Shown piece after piece: positions 1 through 10,082 of a stretch of DNA of 64,000 bases. Location: NCBI GenBank assembly GCA_019636755.1, contig JAHBWZ010000001.1, positions 670,643 through 734,642 on the forward strand. Reading direction: 5' to 3'. The stretch's first letter is position 1. Each line of letters opens with the position of its first letter. Position numbers and translations under genes: made by a program. The notes under the pieces were generated by a model. The model made no database searches. It worked only from the letters and a program-made list of their open reading frames with translations, and was not told where the DNA came from. The DNA comes from Phycisphaeraceae bacterium (lineage in GTDB: Bacteria; Planctomycetota; Phycisphaerae; Phycisphaerales; SM1A02).

Positions 1-253
1 CCAACTCGCCCGGATGGCCGGTCGCCCCGGCGCCGCCCGCGCTGCGGGTGCCGCGATGCGGGCGAACCCCATGCCCATCGTGGTCCCCTGTCACCGGGTC
101 GTGGCGCGGACGGGACTCGGCGGATTCGCCGGGAGTTCGGATCCGGACTCCGTTGCCGTCCGGCGCAAGGCGCAGCTCCTGGCCATGGAACGTGTGCGCC
201 CCGGGACCGCCGCGCGGCCCGGGGCCCGGATGACCGCCGGAGCACTTCCGTGA
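1..253 (+). CDS. ogt: Methylated-DNA--protein-cysteine methyltransferase, C-terminal part (partial)
   Basis: Only the 3' end is present; the reading frame is open from base 2. The translated tail carries the family's active-site block PCHRVV, whose cysteine accepts the alkyl group from O6-alkylguanine. It is preceded by a [17 protein letters not shown] stretch typical of the DNA-binding helix region, and a GLGGFAG loop follows the active site. The protein would repair alkylated DNA in the cytoplasm by a suicide reaction. Its stop overlaps the start of the next gene (TGATG), so the two are probably co-transcribed. The upstream half lies outside the window, so ogt and an ada-type fusion cannot be told apart. 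Confidence 0.85.
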   Translation, partial: QLARMAGRPGAARAAGAAMRANPMPIVVPCHRVVARTGLGGFAGSSDPDSVAVRRKAQLLAMERVRPGTAARPGARMTAGALP

Positions 254-1623
254 TGCGACTGACGATGGTCGGAACCGGCTACGTCGGCCTGGTCACGGGA
301 ACCTGCTTCGCCAACACCGGCAATCGCGTGGTCTGCCTCGACCTGGATCCGGAGAAGATCGCGCGGCTGAATGCCGGCGAGTGCCCGATCCACGAACCCG
401 GGCTCGCGCAGCTCATCCGCAAGAACGCCGCGGCGGGCCGGCTCCTCTTCACGACCGACCGCGATGCCGCATTCGACCACGCACAGGTGATCTTCATCTG
501 CGTCGGAACGCCGCCCGACGAGGACGGATCCGCGGATCTCTCGCACGTGCTCCGCGTTGCCGGGGACATCGGCAATGCCCTGGAGCGCATCGGGGCGACG
601 GACCCGCCGAAACTGGTGGTCGTCAAGTCGACGGTCCCGGTCGGATCGACCCATGCCGTGCGCGACCGCATCCGGGAGCGCACATCCGTGCCGTTCCTGA
701 TCGCGAACAACCCCGAGTTCCTGAAGGAGGGCGCGGCGGTCGGCGACTTCATGAAGCCCGATCGTGTCGTCTGCGGCGTCGAGGACCCGGCCGCCGGCGA
801 GATCCTCCGCGCTCTGTACGAGCCGTTCGTGCGCCAGGGAAACCCTGTCTACGTGTTCGATGTCCGGTCGAGCGAAATGGTCAAGTACGCGTCGAACGCG
901 ATGCTCGCCTGCAAGATCTCCTTCATCAACGAGATCGCGAACCTCTGCGAACACTACGGTGCGGACGTGCGTTCGGTCCGCGAAGGCATGTGCGCCGACC
1001 GCCGGATCGGGAACCAGTTCCTGTATCCGGGACTCGGGTACGGCGGTTCCTGCTTCCCGAAGGACACGCAGGCGGTCGTCGGCATGGGGCGCCGCGCGGG
1101 CTACGAGTGCCGGCTGAACGCCGCCGTTCACGAGGTGAACCAGGCGCAGCGCGCGTACTTCTGGCGGAAGATCTGTGACTGGTTCGGCGGCGACGTCCGC
1201 GGCCATCGACTGGCATTCTGGGGCGTGGCGTTCAAGCCGGAGACCGATGACATCCGCGAGGCACCGGCGATCGCGCTCCTGCGCAGCGCCCTGGCCGCCG
1301 GCGCCGTTCCGCATGTGCACGATCCGGCGGCCCATGCGAATCTCGCCCGCGAACTTCCCGAGGTCCGGCGTTTCGACGACATGTATGCGGCGCTGGACGA
1401 CTGTTCGGCGCTGATCGTGTGCACGGAGTGGAATGAGTTCCGCCAGCCGGACTTCGAGGAAATCGGCCGGCGGCTGCGCACCAGGACGATCTTCGACGGC
1501 CGGAACATCTACCGCCGCCAGACGCTCATGGACCTGGGCTTCTCCTACTTCGCCGTCGGCCGTCCGCCGGTCATCGCGCCGGATGCGTCACCGCCATCGG
1601 CGCACGCACGCGCCTCGGGCTGA
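253..1623 (+). CDS. ugd: UDP-glucose 6-dehydrogenase
   Basis: The enzyme oxidises UDP-glucose to UDP-glucuronate with two NAD+. The N-terminus has the Rossmann motif GTGYVGLVTG at residues 7-16. The catalytic cysteine lies in GGSCFPKD, at about residue 267, and the C-terminal UDP-binding part contains FKPETDDIREAP. At 456 residues it has normal family length. The start chosen is the ATG overlapping the ogt stop; a GTG three bases earlier is also possible. Its product is the substrate of the UDP-xylose synthase encoded at 29222-30193, so the window holds both steps from UDP-glucose to UDP-xylose. No Shine-Dalgarno is seen, which fits translational coupling to the upstream gene. Confidence 0.95.
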   Translation: MRLTMVGTGYVGLVTGTCFANTGNRVVCLDLDPEKIARLNAGECPIHEPGLAQLIRKNAAAGRLLFTTDRDAAFDHAQVIFICVGTPPDEDGSADLSHVLRVAGDIGNALERIGATDPPKLVVVKSTVPVGSTHAVRDRIRERTSVPFLIANNPEFLKEGAAVGDFMKPDRVVCGVEDPAAGEILRALYEPFVRQGNPVYVFDVRSSEMVKYASNAMLACKISFINEIANLCEHYGADVRSVREGMCADRRIGNQFLYPGLGYGGSCFPKDTQAVVGMGRRAGYECRLNAAVHEVNQAQRAYFWRKICDWFGGDVRGHRLAFWGVAFKPETDDIREAPAIALLRSALAAGAVPHVHDPAAHANLARELPEVRRFDDMYAALDDCSALIVCTEWNEFRQPDFEEIGRRLRTRTIFDGRNIYRRQTLMDLGFSYFAVGRPPVIAPDASPPSAHARASG

Positions 1624-1662
1624 ACAGTGATGCCGCGCGCCGCATCAGGCGCGGTCCGCGCC

Positions 1663-1690
1663 TTGACAACGTCCGCATGGTGGGTATGCT
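1663..1690 (+). promoter_or_regulatory. Sigma-70-type promoter
   Basis: A perfect -35 hexamer TTGACA (1663-1668) is followed after 16 bases by TATGCT (1685-1690), which matches four of six -10 positions. It sits between ugd and the small sigma-region-4-like gene and would give a leader of about 100 bases before the ATG at 1796. Transcription start is inferred, not seen. Confidence 0.6.
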
Positions 1691-1795
1691 CCGACCCGCC
1701 GGCGGCGGATGGACGAACGGACTCGTGGCTCGCCATGCCGGCAGACCCGTGCCATGCACGCCCGGGGTTCTCCGGGCGATGCGGAGGACTCGCGA

Positions 1796-2182
1796 ATGAA
1801 CGGGATGCGCAGGGAGGCGACCTCGGTTCTTCACCCATCCGGCCCGGGTGCCACGGCGCCCGACGGATCTGCTCCGGCCGCGCGGGGCGCTCATCCGGAC
1901 ACATCGACGGCGGCGACCGGATCCGCGCTGCGTTTCGCGGACGCCACCACCTGTCCGTCGACTGACGTCGCCATGCACGCCTCACCGGCGCCGGACTCGG
2001 CGGCCGCGTTCCTGGGCGGACTCACCCGGCACGAACGACTTGTGCTCATGCTGCACTTCGGTGACAGCCTGACGCTCGACGAGGTCGGCGCCGTGCTCGA
2101 TCTGCCCGGCGAGATTCTCGCGTCGATCGTGGAGGCACTCCGCGCGCGGGCCGGCACCCTGCTTGCCGCCCGCGCGACCTGA
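1796..2182 (+). CDS. Small sigma-70 region 4-like protein
   Basis: This 128-residue protein has an unstructured, alanine/proline-rich N-terminal half. The C-terminal 50 residues read like sigma factor region 4: LTRHERLVLMLHFGD, then TLDEVGAVLDLP, then a recognition-helix-like EILASIVEALRARA. No region 2 (core-binding) sequence is present, so it should not act as a complete sigma factor. It may be a DNA-binding or RNA polymerase-contacting regulator, or a decayed ECF factor. The start is set by GGAGG at 1783-1787, eight bases before the ATG. A good promoter precedes it, so it appears to be its own transcription unit. Confidence 0.6.
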   Translation: MNGMRREATSVLHPSGPGATAPDGSAPAARGAHPDTSTAATGSALRFADATTCPSTDVAMHASPAPDSAAAFLGGLTRHERLVLMLHFGDSLTLDEVGAVLDLPGEILASIVEALRARAGTLLAARAT

Positions 2183-2296
2183 CACGATTCCCTGATCCGG
2201 TCCCCGCACGCGCCCGGATCCATCGGTACCGGCGTGCCCGGCGATCGCGCCGCCGACCGTTCCCGTGCCTGCGGAGCGGGTAGACTCCGTCCGGCC

Positions 2297-2369
2297 GGGC
2301 GATTAGCTCAGTGGCGAGAGCGCTGCCGTTACATGGCAGATGTCACTGGTTCGAATCCAGTATCGCCCA
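2297..2369 (+). tRNA. tRNA-Val (UAC)
   Basis: The 73-base cloverleaf is complete. The acceptor GGGCGAT (2297-2303) pairs with ATCGCCC (2362-2368), with discriminator A. The D stem is GCTC/GAGC. The anticodon stem CTGCC/GGCAG closes the loop GTTACAT, with anticodon TAC at bases 34-36. The T stem ACTGG/CCAGT carries the loop TTCGAAT. CCA is not encoded. It reads the GUA valine codon. Confidence 0.96.
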
Positions 2370-2523
2370 TGTCGACCGTGCAACCGGGGGGGCGCGGTCA
2401 CCGGGTGTCCGAACCCGTGCCGGACTCCGGGCTCATCCGGATCCAGTCCCAGGACCCGCGCCGATCGCGGGACCCGGCCCGACGGCCGGTCCACCGCGCC
2501 GACCGATCGCCCCCGCCACCGCC

Positions 2524-4389
2524 ATGCCCAGATGCTCGCCCCGCTCCGCCCGGTTCGCGTCCTCCGCAGCGTTCACCGTTCTTCTGGCGATCATCGCCGC
2601 GCCGGGCTGCTCCCCGGTCGAAAAGGCGCGGCCGGCGCCGTCACCGGCGCGGACATCGTCGCTTCCGATGCCGGAGGTTCCGCCGATCATGCGCGGGACC
2701 ATCGCACAGGAAGCGATCGTCCTGGGCTTCGAGCCGGCGATCGTCCGCGGCTACGGGCTGGTCGTCGGCCTGCGCGGAACCGGCTCGCGGTCGATGCCGC
2801 CTGAACTGCGTGCATTCATGCGCCAGGAACTCTCCCGCCGCGGCGTCGGGACCGGGGAGTCCGGACTCGCCGGCCTGAGCGTCGACGCCGTGCTCGACTC
2901 GCCGGACACCGCGGTCGTGATCGTGGAAGGGGTCATACCGCCGGGTGCGGTGGGACGCCGCGTGCGGCGCGGCCTCACGCTGGAGGGAACGCGATTCGAC
3001 CTCCGAGTGATCGCCGACCCGCGCACCGACACGACGAACCTGGAGGGCGGGCGCCTCTACACGTGCGAACTGCGCCCGATGCAGCCGGGCGAGGTGGTGC
3101 CGCCGGTCGGTTCGTCGCAGGCGTCACCGATCGCCGAGGCGAAGGGGCCGGTCTTCATGAACCCCTTCCGGCTGGCCGAGGACGGCGCGGTGCACTCCGT
3201 GGAGCGGACGGTCGGCCGGATCCTCGTCGGCGGCGAGGTCCTGCGCGACATGCCCGTCCGGCTCCGACTGATCAATCCGAGCCATGCGCGGGCGGAGATT
3301 CTCCAGTCCGCCATCAACGCGCGCTTTCCGCAGGAGCCGGGGCAGACCGACCAGACCGCGCGCGGCGAGAACAGCGAGACCATCCGGATCACCGTGCCCC
3401 GCACCTGGCGGGACCGCCCGGAGGACTTCATCCGCCTGCTTCAGAGCACCTCGCTGCGCCAGGCCCAGGCGGAGGAGATCGCCCGGAGCATCGGCCGCCT
3501 GCTGGTACAGAATCCCATTCACGCGCTGGACGCCTCGTGGCGCTGGCGGGCGCTGGGGCCGCGCGCCCTGCCCGCGGTCCGCGAACTCTACGACCACCCT
3601 GAGGAACTGCCACGACTGGCATCGCTCCGGGCGGGCGCCGCGCTGGACGATCCGCTCGTCGTGCCGGCACTCATCGAGATGACCACGGCCGCGGTGGACT
3701 CCATACGCGAGGAGGCGGTCCGGCTGCTCGCCGAGGTCCGCCCCAACCTCCGCGTCGACGCCGCCCTGCGCGAACGCCTCGCCGATGAAAGCGTGGATGT
3801 CCGGCTGGCGGCATACGAATCGCTGCTCATGCGCGAGGACATCTCGATCCGGCGGATCGACGTGGACGACCGGTTCGAACTGCACGTCGTCGAGTCGCCC
3901 TTCCCGATGATCTACGTCGCCCAGGTCGGCCAGCCGCGGGTGGTGATCTTCGACCCCGGCCTCCGCATGAACGAGCCGGTCTTCATCGACACGATGTCCG
4001 GCCGCTTCATCGCCCAGTCGACGCCGAACCGGCAGGCCGTGGAGATCTTCTACCGGGAACTCGACGGCACGCGGGTCGTGCACGAGATCCGGCCGTACGT
4101 CGTGGACCTGGCGCGGTTCCTGGGGCATCGCACCTCGCTCGACCGGACGGATCCCGGCATCGGACTCACCTACGCGGAGAGCGTCGGGCTTCTCTACCAG
4201 CTTGTCCGCGAGGGTCACATCGCGTCCGAGTTCCGCGCGGAACAGGACCGGGTCCTCGCCGCGATCAACCGGCGGCGTGAACTCGTCCCGATCGAAGATC
4301 GTCCGGCGTTCATGGACGAGCCGTCACCGCCGGCCGCCGGCGGGAGCGACCTCGATCGACTGGCGCCCCCACCGTCCATCGGCGGATGA
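2524..4389 (+). CDS. FlgI (flagellar P-ring)-like lipoprotein with HEAT-like segment
   Basis: The 621-residue precursor has a lipoprotein signal: a hydrophobic stretch at residues 14-27, then a lipobox ending in Cys29. The next section resembles FlgI, with VRGYGLVVGLRGTG near residues 75-90 and later blocks such as GGRLYTCELRP. From about residue 330 there is a helical, HEAT-like part (PALIEMTTAAVDSIREEAVR). A C-terminal beta-rich part follows. No other flagellar genes are nearby, and true FlgI is not normally a lipoprotein, so a role as an outer-membrane or periplasmic ring-like protein is only inferred. The ATG was chosen because it gives a sensible signal peptide and lies beyond the tRNA; no Shine-Dalgarno is visible. 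Confidence 0.65.
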   Translation: MPRCSPRSARFASSAAFTVLLAIIAAPGCSPVEKARPAPSPARTSSLPMPEVPPIMRGTIAQEAIVLGFEPAIVRGYGLVVGLRGTGSRSMPPELRAFMRQELSRRGVGTGESGLAGLSVDAVLDSPDTAVVIVEGVIPPGAVGRRVRRGLTLEGTRFDLRVIADPRTDTTNLEGGRLYTCELRPMQPGEVVPPVGSSQASPIAEAKGPVFMNPFRLAEDGAVHSVERTVGRILVGGEVLRDMPVRLRLINPSHARAEILQSAINARFPQEPGQTDQTARGENSETIRITVPRTWRDRPEDFIRLLQSTSLRQAQAEEIARSIGRLLVQNPIHALDASWRWRALGPRALPAVRELYDHPEELPRLASLRAGAALDDPLVVPALIEMTTAAVDSIREEAVRLLAEVRPNLRVDAALRERLADESVDVRLAAYESLLMREDISIRRIDVDDRFELHVVESPFPMIYVAQVGQPRVVIFDPGLRMNEPVFIDTMSGRFIAQSTPNRQAVEIFYRELDGTRVVHEIRPYVVDLARFLGHRTSLDRTDPGIGLTYAESVGLLYQLVREGHIASEFRAEQDRVLAAINRRRELVPIEDRPAFMDEPSPPAAGGSDLDRLAPPPSIGG

Positions 4390-4509
4390 CCTTGCGCCAC
4401 GAACCGGGACGGATCGGTCATAATCCGACCCAGCCCGTCCGCACGCCCGGCACGGAAGCCGGCGCGACTGGCTGACCTGCCCCGCGGTCCGACAGGAGGT
4501 CATCGCCGC

Positions 4510-7500
4510 ATGCGGCTTGCAAAGATCACGCTCTCCGGCTTCAAGTCCTTCGCCGACCCCACCGAGTTCCGGTTCGACGCACCCATCGTCGGCATCGTCG
4601 GTCCCAACGGCTGCGGCAAGTCGAATGTCGTGGACGCGATCAAGTGGGTCCTCGGCGAACGCTCGGCGAAGGGCCTGCGCGGCGAGGCCATGGTGGACGT
4701 GATCTTCGCCGGGTCCGCGGCACGCAAACCGCTCGGACTCGCCAGCGTCACGCTGACGTTCGACAACCCCGTGATTCCGCCGGCCCTCCTGCTCGAGCGG
4801 TCCCAGCGCCGCCCCGATCCGGTCGACCGCGACGGATCGGAGCCGGGTGAACCGGCAGACGAGGCGCCAACCGGCCCGGCCGGCGGCGCGGACCCGGACA
4901 CGCCGGGCGCGGCGCCGCGGACCGATCGCACCGCCGCGGACGAGGCGTCCCGCCGTTTCCTGCCGATCGATACGCCGGAGGTGGACGTCACGCGCCGTCT
5001 CTACCGCGACGGTCGCAGCGAGTACCTGATCAATGACCGCAAGGTGCGCCTGCGCGACATCAAGGAACTCTTCCTCGACACCGGTGTCGGGACAGACGCA
5101 TACGCGATCATCGAGCAGGGCCGCGTGGATGCGATGCTGGTCGCGAATCCGGTGGAGCGTCGCACGATCTTCGAGGAAGCGGCCGGGGTCGCCCGCTTCC
5201 GACTCCGGAAGGTGGAAGCCTCCCGCAAGCTGGAAAGGTCGGAGGTCAATCTCGTCCGCGTCCGGGAGCAGCTGGCGAACACGGATCGGCGACTGCGCAT
5301 CGTGCGCGGACAGGCCGAGAAGGCGCGCCGCTTCCAGGCGCTGGATGAACGACTGCGCGACCGGCGGCTCATGGTCATCTTCGACGCCTACGGGGAACTC
5401 CAGACGGTTCTCACCGGACTGACCAGCCGGATGGCGGATCTCGCGGACCGGCGCACCCATGCCGAGGCGCAGGTGCGCGCGTGCGAGGCGGCGAAGCAGG
5501 ATGCCGAACTGGTCCGCCACGGGCTGGAACGGGATCGGCAGGCCGCCCTGCAGGCGCAGACGGAGATCGAGGGCCGACGACGGCAGGCCGAGCAGCGCCT
5601 GGAGATGACGGCGCGGACCCTTGCTGAACTGCGCGGACACGTGGAGGAGGATCGCCGCGCGCTGCAGGAGATCGACAGCAGGCTGGAGGCGCTCTCCGGT
5701 GAGCACGCGCGGCTGAATGAATCGGTCGACTCGGCCGCGGCCGATGTCGCCGAGACCGAGGCCGCGGTCACCGGACTGCAGCAGCTCCGTGCCGCCGCGC
5801 AGGAGCGGCTGATGGGGGCACGCGAGCGCGAAGGCCGCGCGCGCGAACAGTTCTCGCAGGCGGAACGCCGGCTGCAGCAGATGACCGCACGGCTCGAGGC
5901 GATCGACGGCCGGATCCGCGGACTCGAGGAGCAGCTCGCGGGCTTCTCGACGCGCGAGGATCGACTCGCCGTCGACGTCGAACGCACGAGGGCGGATCTG
6001 CTGGTCACCCGGCGCCGGCACGACGCCGCCCAGGTCGCCGCCGATGGGCTGGAGGACGCGCAGCGCTCCCACGACGCCGCCGTCGCCTCCCTCGGCCAGC
6101 GCCAGGCGGAACTCACCCGGCGCGTCCAGGAACTGCGGCACGAACGGGCGGCGGCGGAGTCGCGTCGGCACCTGCTGGAGGAGATGCACCAGTCGCGCGA
6201 GGGCCTCGGCGACGCGGTGCGCCGCGTCCTGGACGATCGAGCGCGATTCCCCGGGATCGCGGGACTGCTCGGCGATGCGATCGACACCGATCGCCGGCAC
6301 GCGGCGATCCTGGAGACCGCGCTCGCCGATGACCTGCAGGTCATGCTGCTGGAGCCGACCGCGGATCGGACCGAGGTGCTGGAGCGGCTTCGCGAAGCGC
6401 CCGGCCGGGTTGCCGTCGCCGGCGATGCGGATGAGGACGCGGCGCCCGCGACGGCGGATGCGGACGAGGCGCCGGCATCCGGCCTCCTGTCGCCCGTCCT
6501 CCCGCTGCTGCAGGTCCGGCCGGACGCGATGCCGGTCGCCTCACGGCTCTTCGGAACGACCGCGCTGGTGTGGGACCTGGCGCTGGCGCGCACGCTCCAG
6601 TCGACGACGCACCGCCACTGGCGCTTCATCACCCGCGTCGGCGAGGTCCTGCTGCCGGACGGACGCGTGCTCTGCGGGCGGGCCCGCAGCGCATCCACCG
6701 GGACCGGCTGGCTGTCGCGCCGGCTGGAGATGGCGGAACTGGCATCGAGCGTCTCCGCGCTGGAGTCGCAGATCGAGGCGATCGGCGGAGAACTGGCGAC
6801 GCTGTCCGGCGCCTCCGCCGCCGCGCAGCACGAACTCGAGACGACCACCGAGCAGCTTCACGACGCACGGCATGCCGTGATCGAAGCGCAGTACCAGGCG
6901 CAGCGGCTCGAGACCGATCTCGAGCGGCTGGGCCGGGAACGGCAGAGTCTCGCCGACGAGGCCGCCGCGGTCGCCGCCCGCCTCAGCGACTTCCGGCGCG
7001 AGCGGGACGACCTCACCCGCGAGGCTGCGTCGATGTCCGAGCGCATCCGGCAGGACGACGCCGAGGCACAGGCCGCGCGGCAGGACATGGCACAGGCCGA
7101 GTCCGAGGCCGAAGGCATCCAGGAGCGCGTGACCGCCGCCCGGCTGGCGCTCGGCGAGCGCGCCGCACGCCTGGAGGCGGTCCGCCGGGAGCGGCGACAC
7201 GTGCAGGCTCGCAGCGACGACGGGGAACGCCAGCGCGAGGCCATCACCGCCCAGCTCCACCGCCGGCTCTCCTCCGTCGAACAGAACGAGGCGGCCCTGG
7301 CCGATGCGCGCCTGGAGATCGATCGCGCCGCGAAGGGCCTGGAGGAAGCGAGCGCGGCTCGGGCGGAACTGGACGAGGCCCTCGGCGACGCACAGGCGCG
7401 GGCGCTGGAGATCTTCAGGTCGCTGGACGCGGTCCGCAGCGAGGCGCAGCGGCTGGAGCGTGACCACACCTCGCTGGAACTCTCCCGCCGCGAGGCGGAG

Positions 7501-8490
7501 ATCCGGCGGGAGGCGATGGAGGAACGCGCGACCGCGGAGCTTGACCTGGACCTGCCGGCCGCCTGGGCATCCAGGCCGACCGTCGATCCGGAGGCCGCCG
7601 GCACGCCGATCGACCGCGAGGAGATGGAGCGGGAGATCGTCACGCTCCGCGAGGAGATCCGGCGGCTCGGCAACGTCAATCTCGACGCGATCGAGGAGGA
7701 GTCGCAGCTCGAGCAGCGCAACGAGGACCTCATCCGCCAGGTGGAGGACATCGACGCCGCCGTGGCGCAGCTCCGCACGCTCATCGATGATCTGGATCGC
7801 GTCTCGCTCGAGCGCTTCCGCGAGACGTTCGAGACGATCCGCATGAACTTCGCGGGCCCGGACGGCACGTTCCGCCGGCTCTTCGGTGGCGGCAGCGCCG
7901 ACATCATGCTGATCCCGGATGAGAACGGCGCCGTCGACTGGCTGGATTCGGGCATCGAGGTCGAGGCGAAGCCGCCGGGCAAGAAGCCGCACGTGATCTC
8001 ACAGCTCTCCGGCGGCGAGAAGACGATGACCGCCGTCGCCCTGCTCATGGCCATCTTCAAGTCCAGGCCGTCGCCGTTCTGCGTGCTCGACGAAGTCGAC
8101 GCGGCGCTGGACGATGCGAACGTCGATCGCTTCTGCAGAGTGCTGGAGCCGTTCCTCGATCGCAGTCACTTCATCATGATCACGCACCACAAACGGACGA
8201 TGAAGGCGTGCGACCGGCTGTACGGCGTCACCATGCAGGAGCGCGGCGTCTCCACGCGTGTCTCGGTCCGCGTGGACGAGGTGGGCGAGAACGGCGCCAT
8301 TTCCGTCCGCCCCGGTGAGCAGCGCGGTACCGGGCTCGCGGAGGCGGACGCCGCTCCGGTCGAGCACGGGGACGCGGACGCCGACGACCATCGACGCGAT
8401 GCGCCGCTCATCGAGACCAAGCCGCAGAACGCCCGTGCGGCCCTGCGTGACGAGTTTGAACGGGCGTGGACCGGTGCGAACGCCACGTGA
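4510..8490 (+). CDS. smc: Chromosome segregation ATPase SMC
   Basis: This is a full-length 1326-residue SMC protein, which organises and segregates the chromosome as a dimer with ScpAB. The N-terminal head has FKSFAD and the Walker A motif GPNGCGKS (residues 31-38). Two long coiled coils flank a hinge at about residues 580-700 ([10 protein letters not shown]). The C-terminal head has the ABC signature [16 protein letters not shown] near residue 1165 and Walker [12 protein letters not shown] near 1190. It is longer than the usual ~1180 residues. An acidic, proline-rich insert of about 65 residues sits in the N-terminal head (roughly 95-160), and another short low-complexity stretch sits in the hinge. 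An AGGAGG ribosome site lies just before the ATG. Confidence 0.97.
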   Translation: MRLAKITLSGFKSFADPTEFRFDAPIVGIVGPNGCGKSNVVDAIKWVLGERSAKGLRGEAMVDVIFAGSAARKPLGLASVTLTFDNPVIPPALLLERSQRRPDPVDRDGSEPGEPADEAPTGPAGGADPDTPGAAPRTDRTAADEASRRFLPIDTPEVDVTRRLYRDGRSEYLINDRKVRLRDIKELFLDTGVGTDAYAIIEQGRVDAMLVANPVERRTIFEEAAGVARFRLRKVEASRKLERSEVNLVRVREQLANTDRRLRIVRGQAEKARRFQALDERLRDRRLMVIFDAYGELQTVLTGLTSRMADLADRRTHAEAQVRACEAAKQDAELVRHGLERDRQAALQAQTEIEGRRRQAEQRLEMTARTLAELRGHVEEDRRALQEIDSRLEALSGEHARLNESVDSAAADVAETEAAVTGLQQLRAAAQERLMGAREREGRAREQFSQAERRLQQMTARLEAIDGRIRGLEEQLAGFSTREDRLAVDVERTRADLLVTRRRHDAAQVAADGLEDAQRSHDAAVASLGQRQAELTRRVQELRHERAAAESRRHLLEEMHQSREGLGDAVRRVLDDRARFPGIAGLLGDAIDTDRRHAAILETALADDLQVMLLEPTADRTEVLERLREAPGRVAVAGDADEDAAPATADADEAPASGLLSPVLPLLQVRPDAMPVASRLFGTTALVWDLALARTLQSTTHRHWRFITRVGEVLLPDGRVLCGRARSASTGTGWLSRRLEMAELASSVSALESQIEAIGGELATLSGASAAAQHELETTTEQLHDARHAVIEAQYQAQRLETDLERLGRERQSLADEAAAVAARLSDFRRERDDLTREAASMSERIRQDDAEAQAARQDMAQAESEAEGIQERVTAARLALGERAARLEAVRRERRHVQARSDDGERQREAITAQLHRRLSSVEQNEAALADARLEIDRAAKGLEEASAARAELDEALGDAQARALEIFRSLDAVRSEAQRLERDHTSLELSRREAEIRREAMEERATAELDLDLPAAWASRPTVDPEAAGTPIDREEMEREIVTLREEIRRLGNVNLDAIEEESQLEQRNEDLIRQVEDIDAAVAQLRTLIDDLDRVSLERFRETFETIRMNFAGPDGTFRRLFGGGSADIMLIPDENGAVDWLDSGIEVEAKPPGKKPHVISQLSGGEKTMTAVALLMAIFKSRPSPFCVLDEVDAALDDANVDRFCRVLEPFLDRSHFIMITHHKRTMKACDRLYGVTMQERGVSTRVSVRVDEVGENGAISVRPGEQRGTGLAEADAAPVEHGDADADDHRRDAPLIETKPQNARAALRDEFERAWTGANAT

Positions 8491-8532
8491 CTCCACGTGC
8501 GCTCGTCGCCTGCTGACTGGAGCAGAAGAGCT

Positions 8533-9390
8533 ATGGGTCGTCCCGCCTTCGTTCACGGCATGATCACCGGCGCGCTGCTGCTCGGCGGCGGACTTTTCCT
8601 CGGCGGATGGTCGAACGTCCGGGAGGATCGCCCCGGCATCGTGCGCGCAGAACGCGTGGAGATCGTCGATGAACTCGGCACCGTCCGCGTGGTGCTCGGC
8701 TCCAGTGAATCCGGCGGCGCGCTCAGCGTCCGGGACCGGCTGGGGCGCACGATGCTGATCGCCGGCACGGGGCCGGGTGGCGGCGTGCTGGTCATCAACG
8801 ACGCGGAGACGCGGCAGGCCGTGGCCCGCATCGGTTCCGGGGGCGAGGGCGGCGAGTGCTCGCTCGCAGGCACGGACGGCGTCACGCGACTCAGGCTCGC
8901 CGGCACCCCGGCAGGCGGCAGCATGCACGCGGCCGACCGCGCGGGGCGGACGGCCGTCTCGGTCCAGGTGAGCGCTGCCGGCGCCGGCATGGTCGAGACG
9001 CTGGATGCGGCTCGGTCGGCGCCGCTGGTCGCCATCGGCGCGACCGGCGACGGGCAGGGACAGATCCGTGTCAACGGTCCCGACGGACAGCCCCGCACGA
9101 TCATCACCGCGAGCGAGCGCCGCGAAGGACAGATCTACACGTTCGCGGACGATCGTCGGCCGCTGCTCGCATTCGCCACGGACGCGCGTGGCCCGGTCAT
9201 CCGGCTGTACAACGTCGACGGCGACGCCGCCGTCGCGCTCGATCACGACGCGGAGAGTCGCGGGCGCGTCATCGTGTACGACCGCGACGGCATCGGGCGC
9301 GCCATCGTGGCGCAGAGCCCGCGGAGCCGGATCATCCCCGCGCGGCCCGACGGGGACGCGCCGTTCGAGTCCCTCCAGCGCCCGGACTGA
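8533..9390 (+). CDS. Membrane-anchored protein, unknown function
   Basis: I do not recognise a family. The 285-residue protein starts with a short cytoplasmic tail and one hydrophobic segment (residues 10-26, ITGALLLGGGLFLGG). The remainder is predicted to lie outside the membrane. It is made of repeated short beta-like units in which phrases such as VEIVDELGTVRVVLG, VRDRLGRTMLI and VYDRDGIGRAIV recur, which suggests a repetitive beta structure. It follows smc by about 40 bases on the same strand and may share its transcript. The ATG was preferred over an upstream in-frame start because it places the hydrophobic segment near the N-terminus. Confidence 0.6.
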   Translation: MGRPAFVHGMITGALLLGGGLFLGGWSNVREDRPGIVRAERVEIVDELGTVRVVLGSSESGGALSVRDRLGRTMLIAGTGPGGGVLVINDAETRQAVARIGSGGEGGECSLAGTDGVTRLRLAGTPAGGSMHAADRAGRTAVSVQVSAAGAGMVETLDAARSAPLVAIGATGDGQGQIRVNGPDGQPRTIITASERREGQIYTFADDRRPLLAFATDARGPVIRLYNVDGDAAVALDHDAESRGRVIVYDRDGIGRAIVAQSPRSRIIPARPDGDAPFESLQRPD

Positions 9391-9515
9391 GTTCCCGGAA
9401 CCGCCCGCCGCACCCGGTCGATGCGCATGCCCGGCGCCGCGGCGGAGGAGCGGACCGCCACGGCACCGGGCCGGGATGCGTTCAGGCCGATGTCATCCGC
9501 GCCCGCGGCGCGCCG

Positions 9516-9830
9516 TCATTCACCGAAGGCGTCGCCCTCGTCGTCGCTCTCGCGATGGTCCTCCTGCGCCTGCCGGTTCGCCTCCTCGATCAGTCGACGG
9601 AGATAGGCGTTCTCGCGCCTGGTGGCCTCGAGGTCGAAGACCAGGTACTTCACGCTCAGGCGAAGACAGTCGATGGAGTCCTGCAGTTCCGAAATGGATC
9701 GCTGGATCCGTTCACGTCGATCCCGCGTCTCCTCGGCGACGCGCTCCAGTCGCGTGCGATGCTCCTCGGGCAGCTGGCTGATCCGGGCAAGCAGGTCGCC
9801 CAGCTGCGACTGGAAGGTCTTCTCGTCCAT
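9516..9830 (-). CDS. Small coiled-coil protein, unknown function
   Basis: The 104-residue protein is almost entirely charged helix (LPEEHRTRLERVAEETRDR, then LEATRRENAYLRRLIEEAN) with an acidic tail. It has no membrane segment and no signal peptide, so it should be cytosolic. The start ATG is supported by GAGGAGAG about seven bases upstream. It may form dimeric coiled coils; no function can be read from the sequence. Other planctomycetes carry similar short coiled-coil proteins as far as I recall, which is not checked here. Confidence 0.65.
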   Translation of the reverse strand: MDEKTFQSQLGDLLARISQLPEEHRTRLERVAEETRDRRERIQRSISELQDSIDCLRLSVKYLVFDLEATRRENAYLRRLIEEANRQAQEDHRESDDEGDAFGE

Positions 9831-10082
9831 GCGTATCTCTCCTCTTCGCGTCTTCGGGTTGTCGATCGGAGCGGTGTCGCGGGCCCGTGGATCGGGATCC
9901 GCGATGCCGTCGATGCGATACAACCACCGCGCCACCGGCGTCGACGATCGAGCGTCGACGCGACGGTGCCGCCGGACGGTGCGGAGATGCGTGCTCTTTC
10001 CGGACGTGCCGGGCGGGATCGGAGGATCCGACCGCGCGTGCGGCGCAGCCTGTTGCCGGAAGTCCCCGGATCGTGTGGCGTA

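Noticed and set aside
4324..6300. 658-codon open frame antisense to smc
   Set aside because: Same reason: shadow of a real gene, no motif or start signal.
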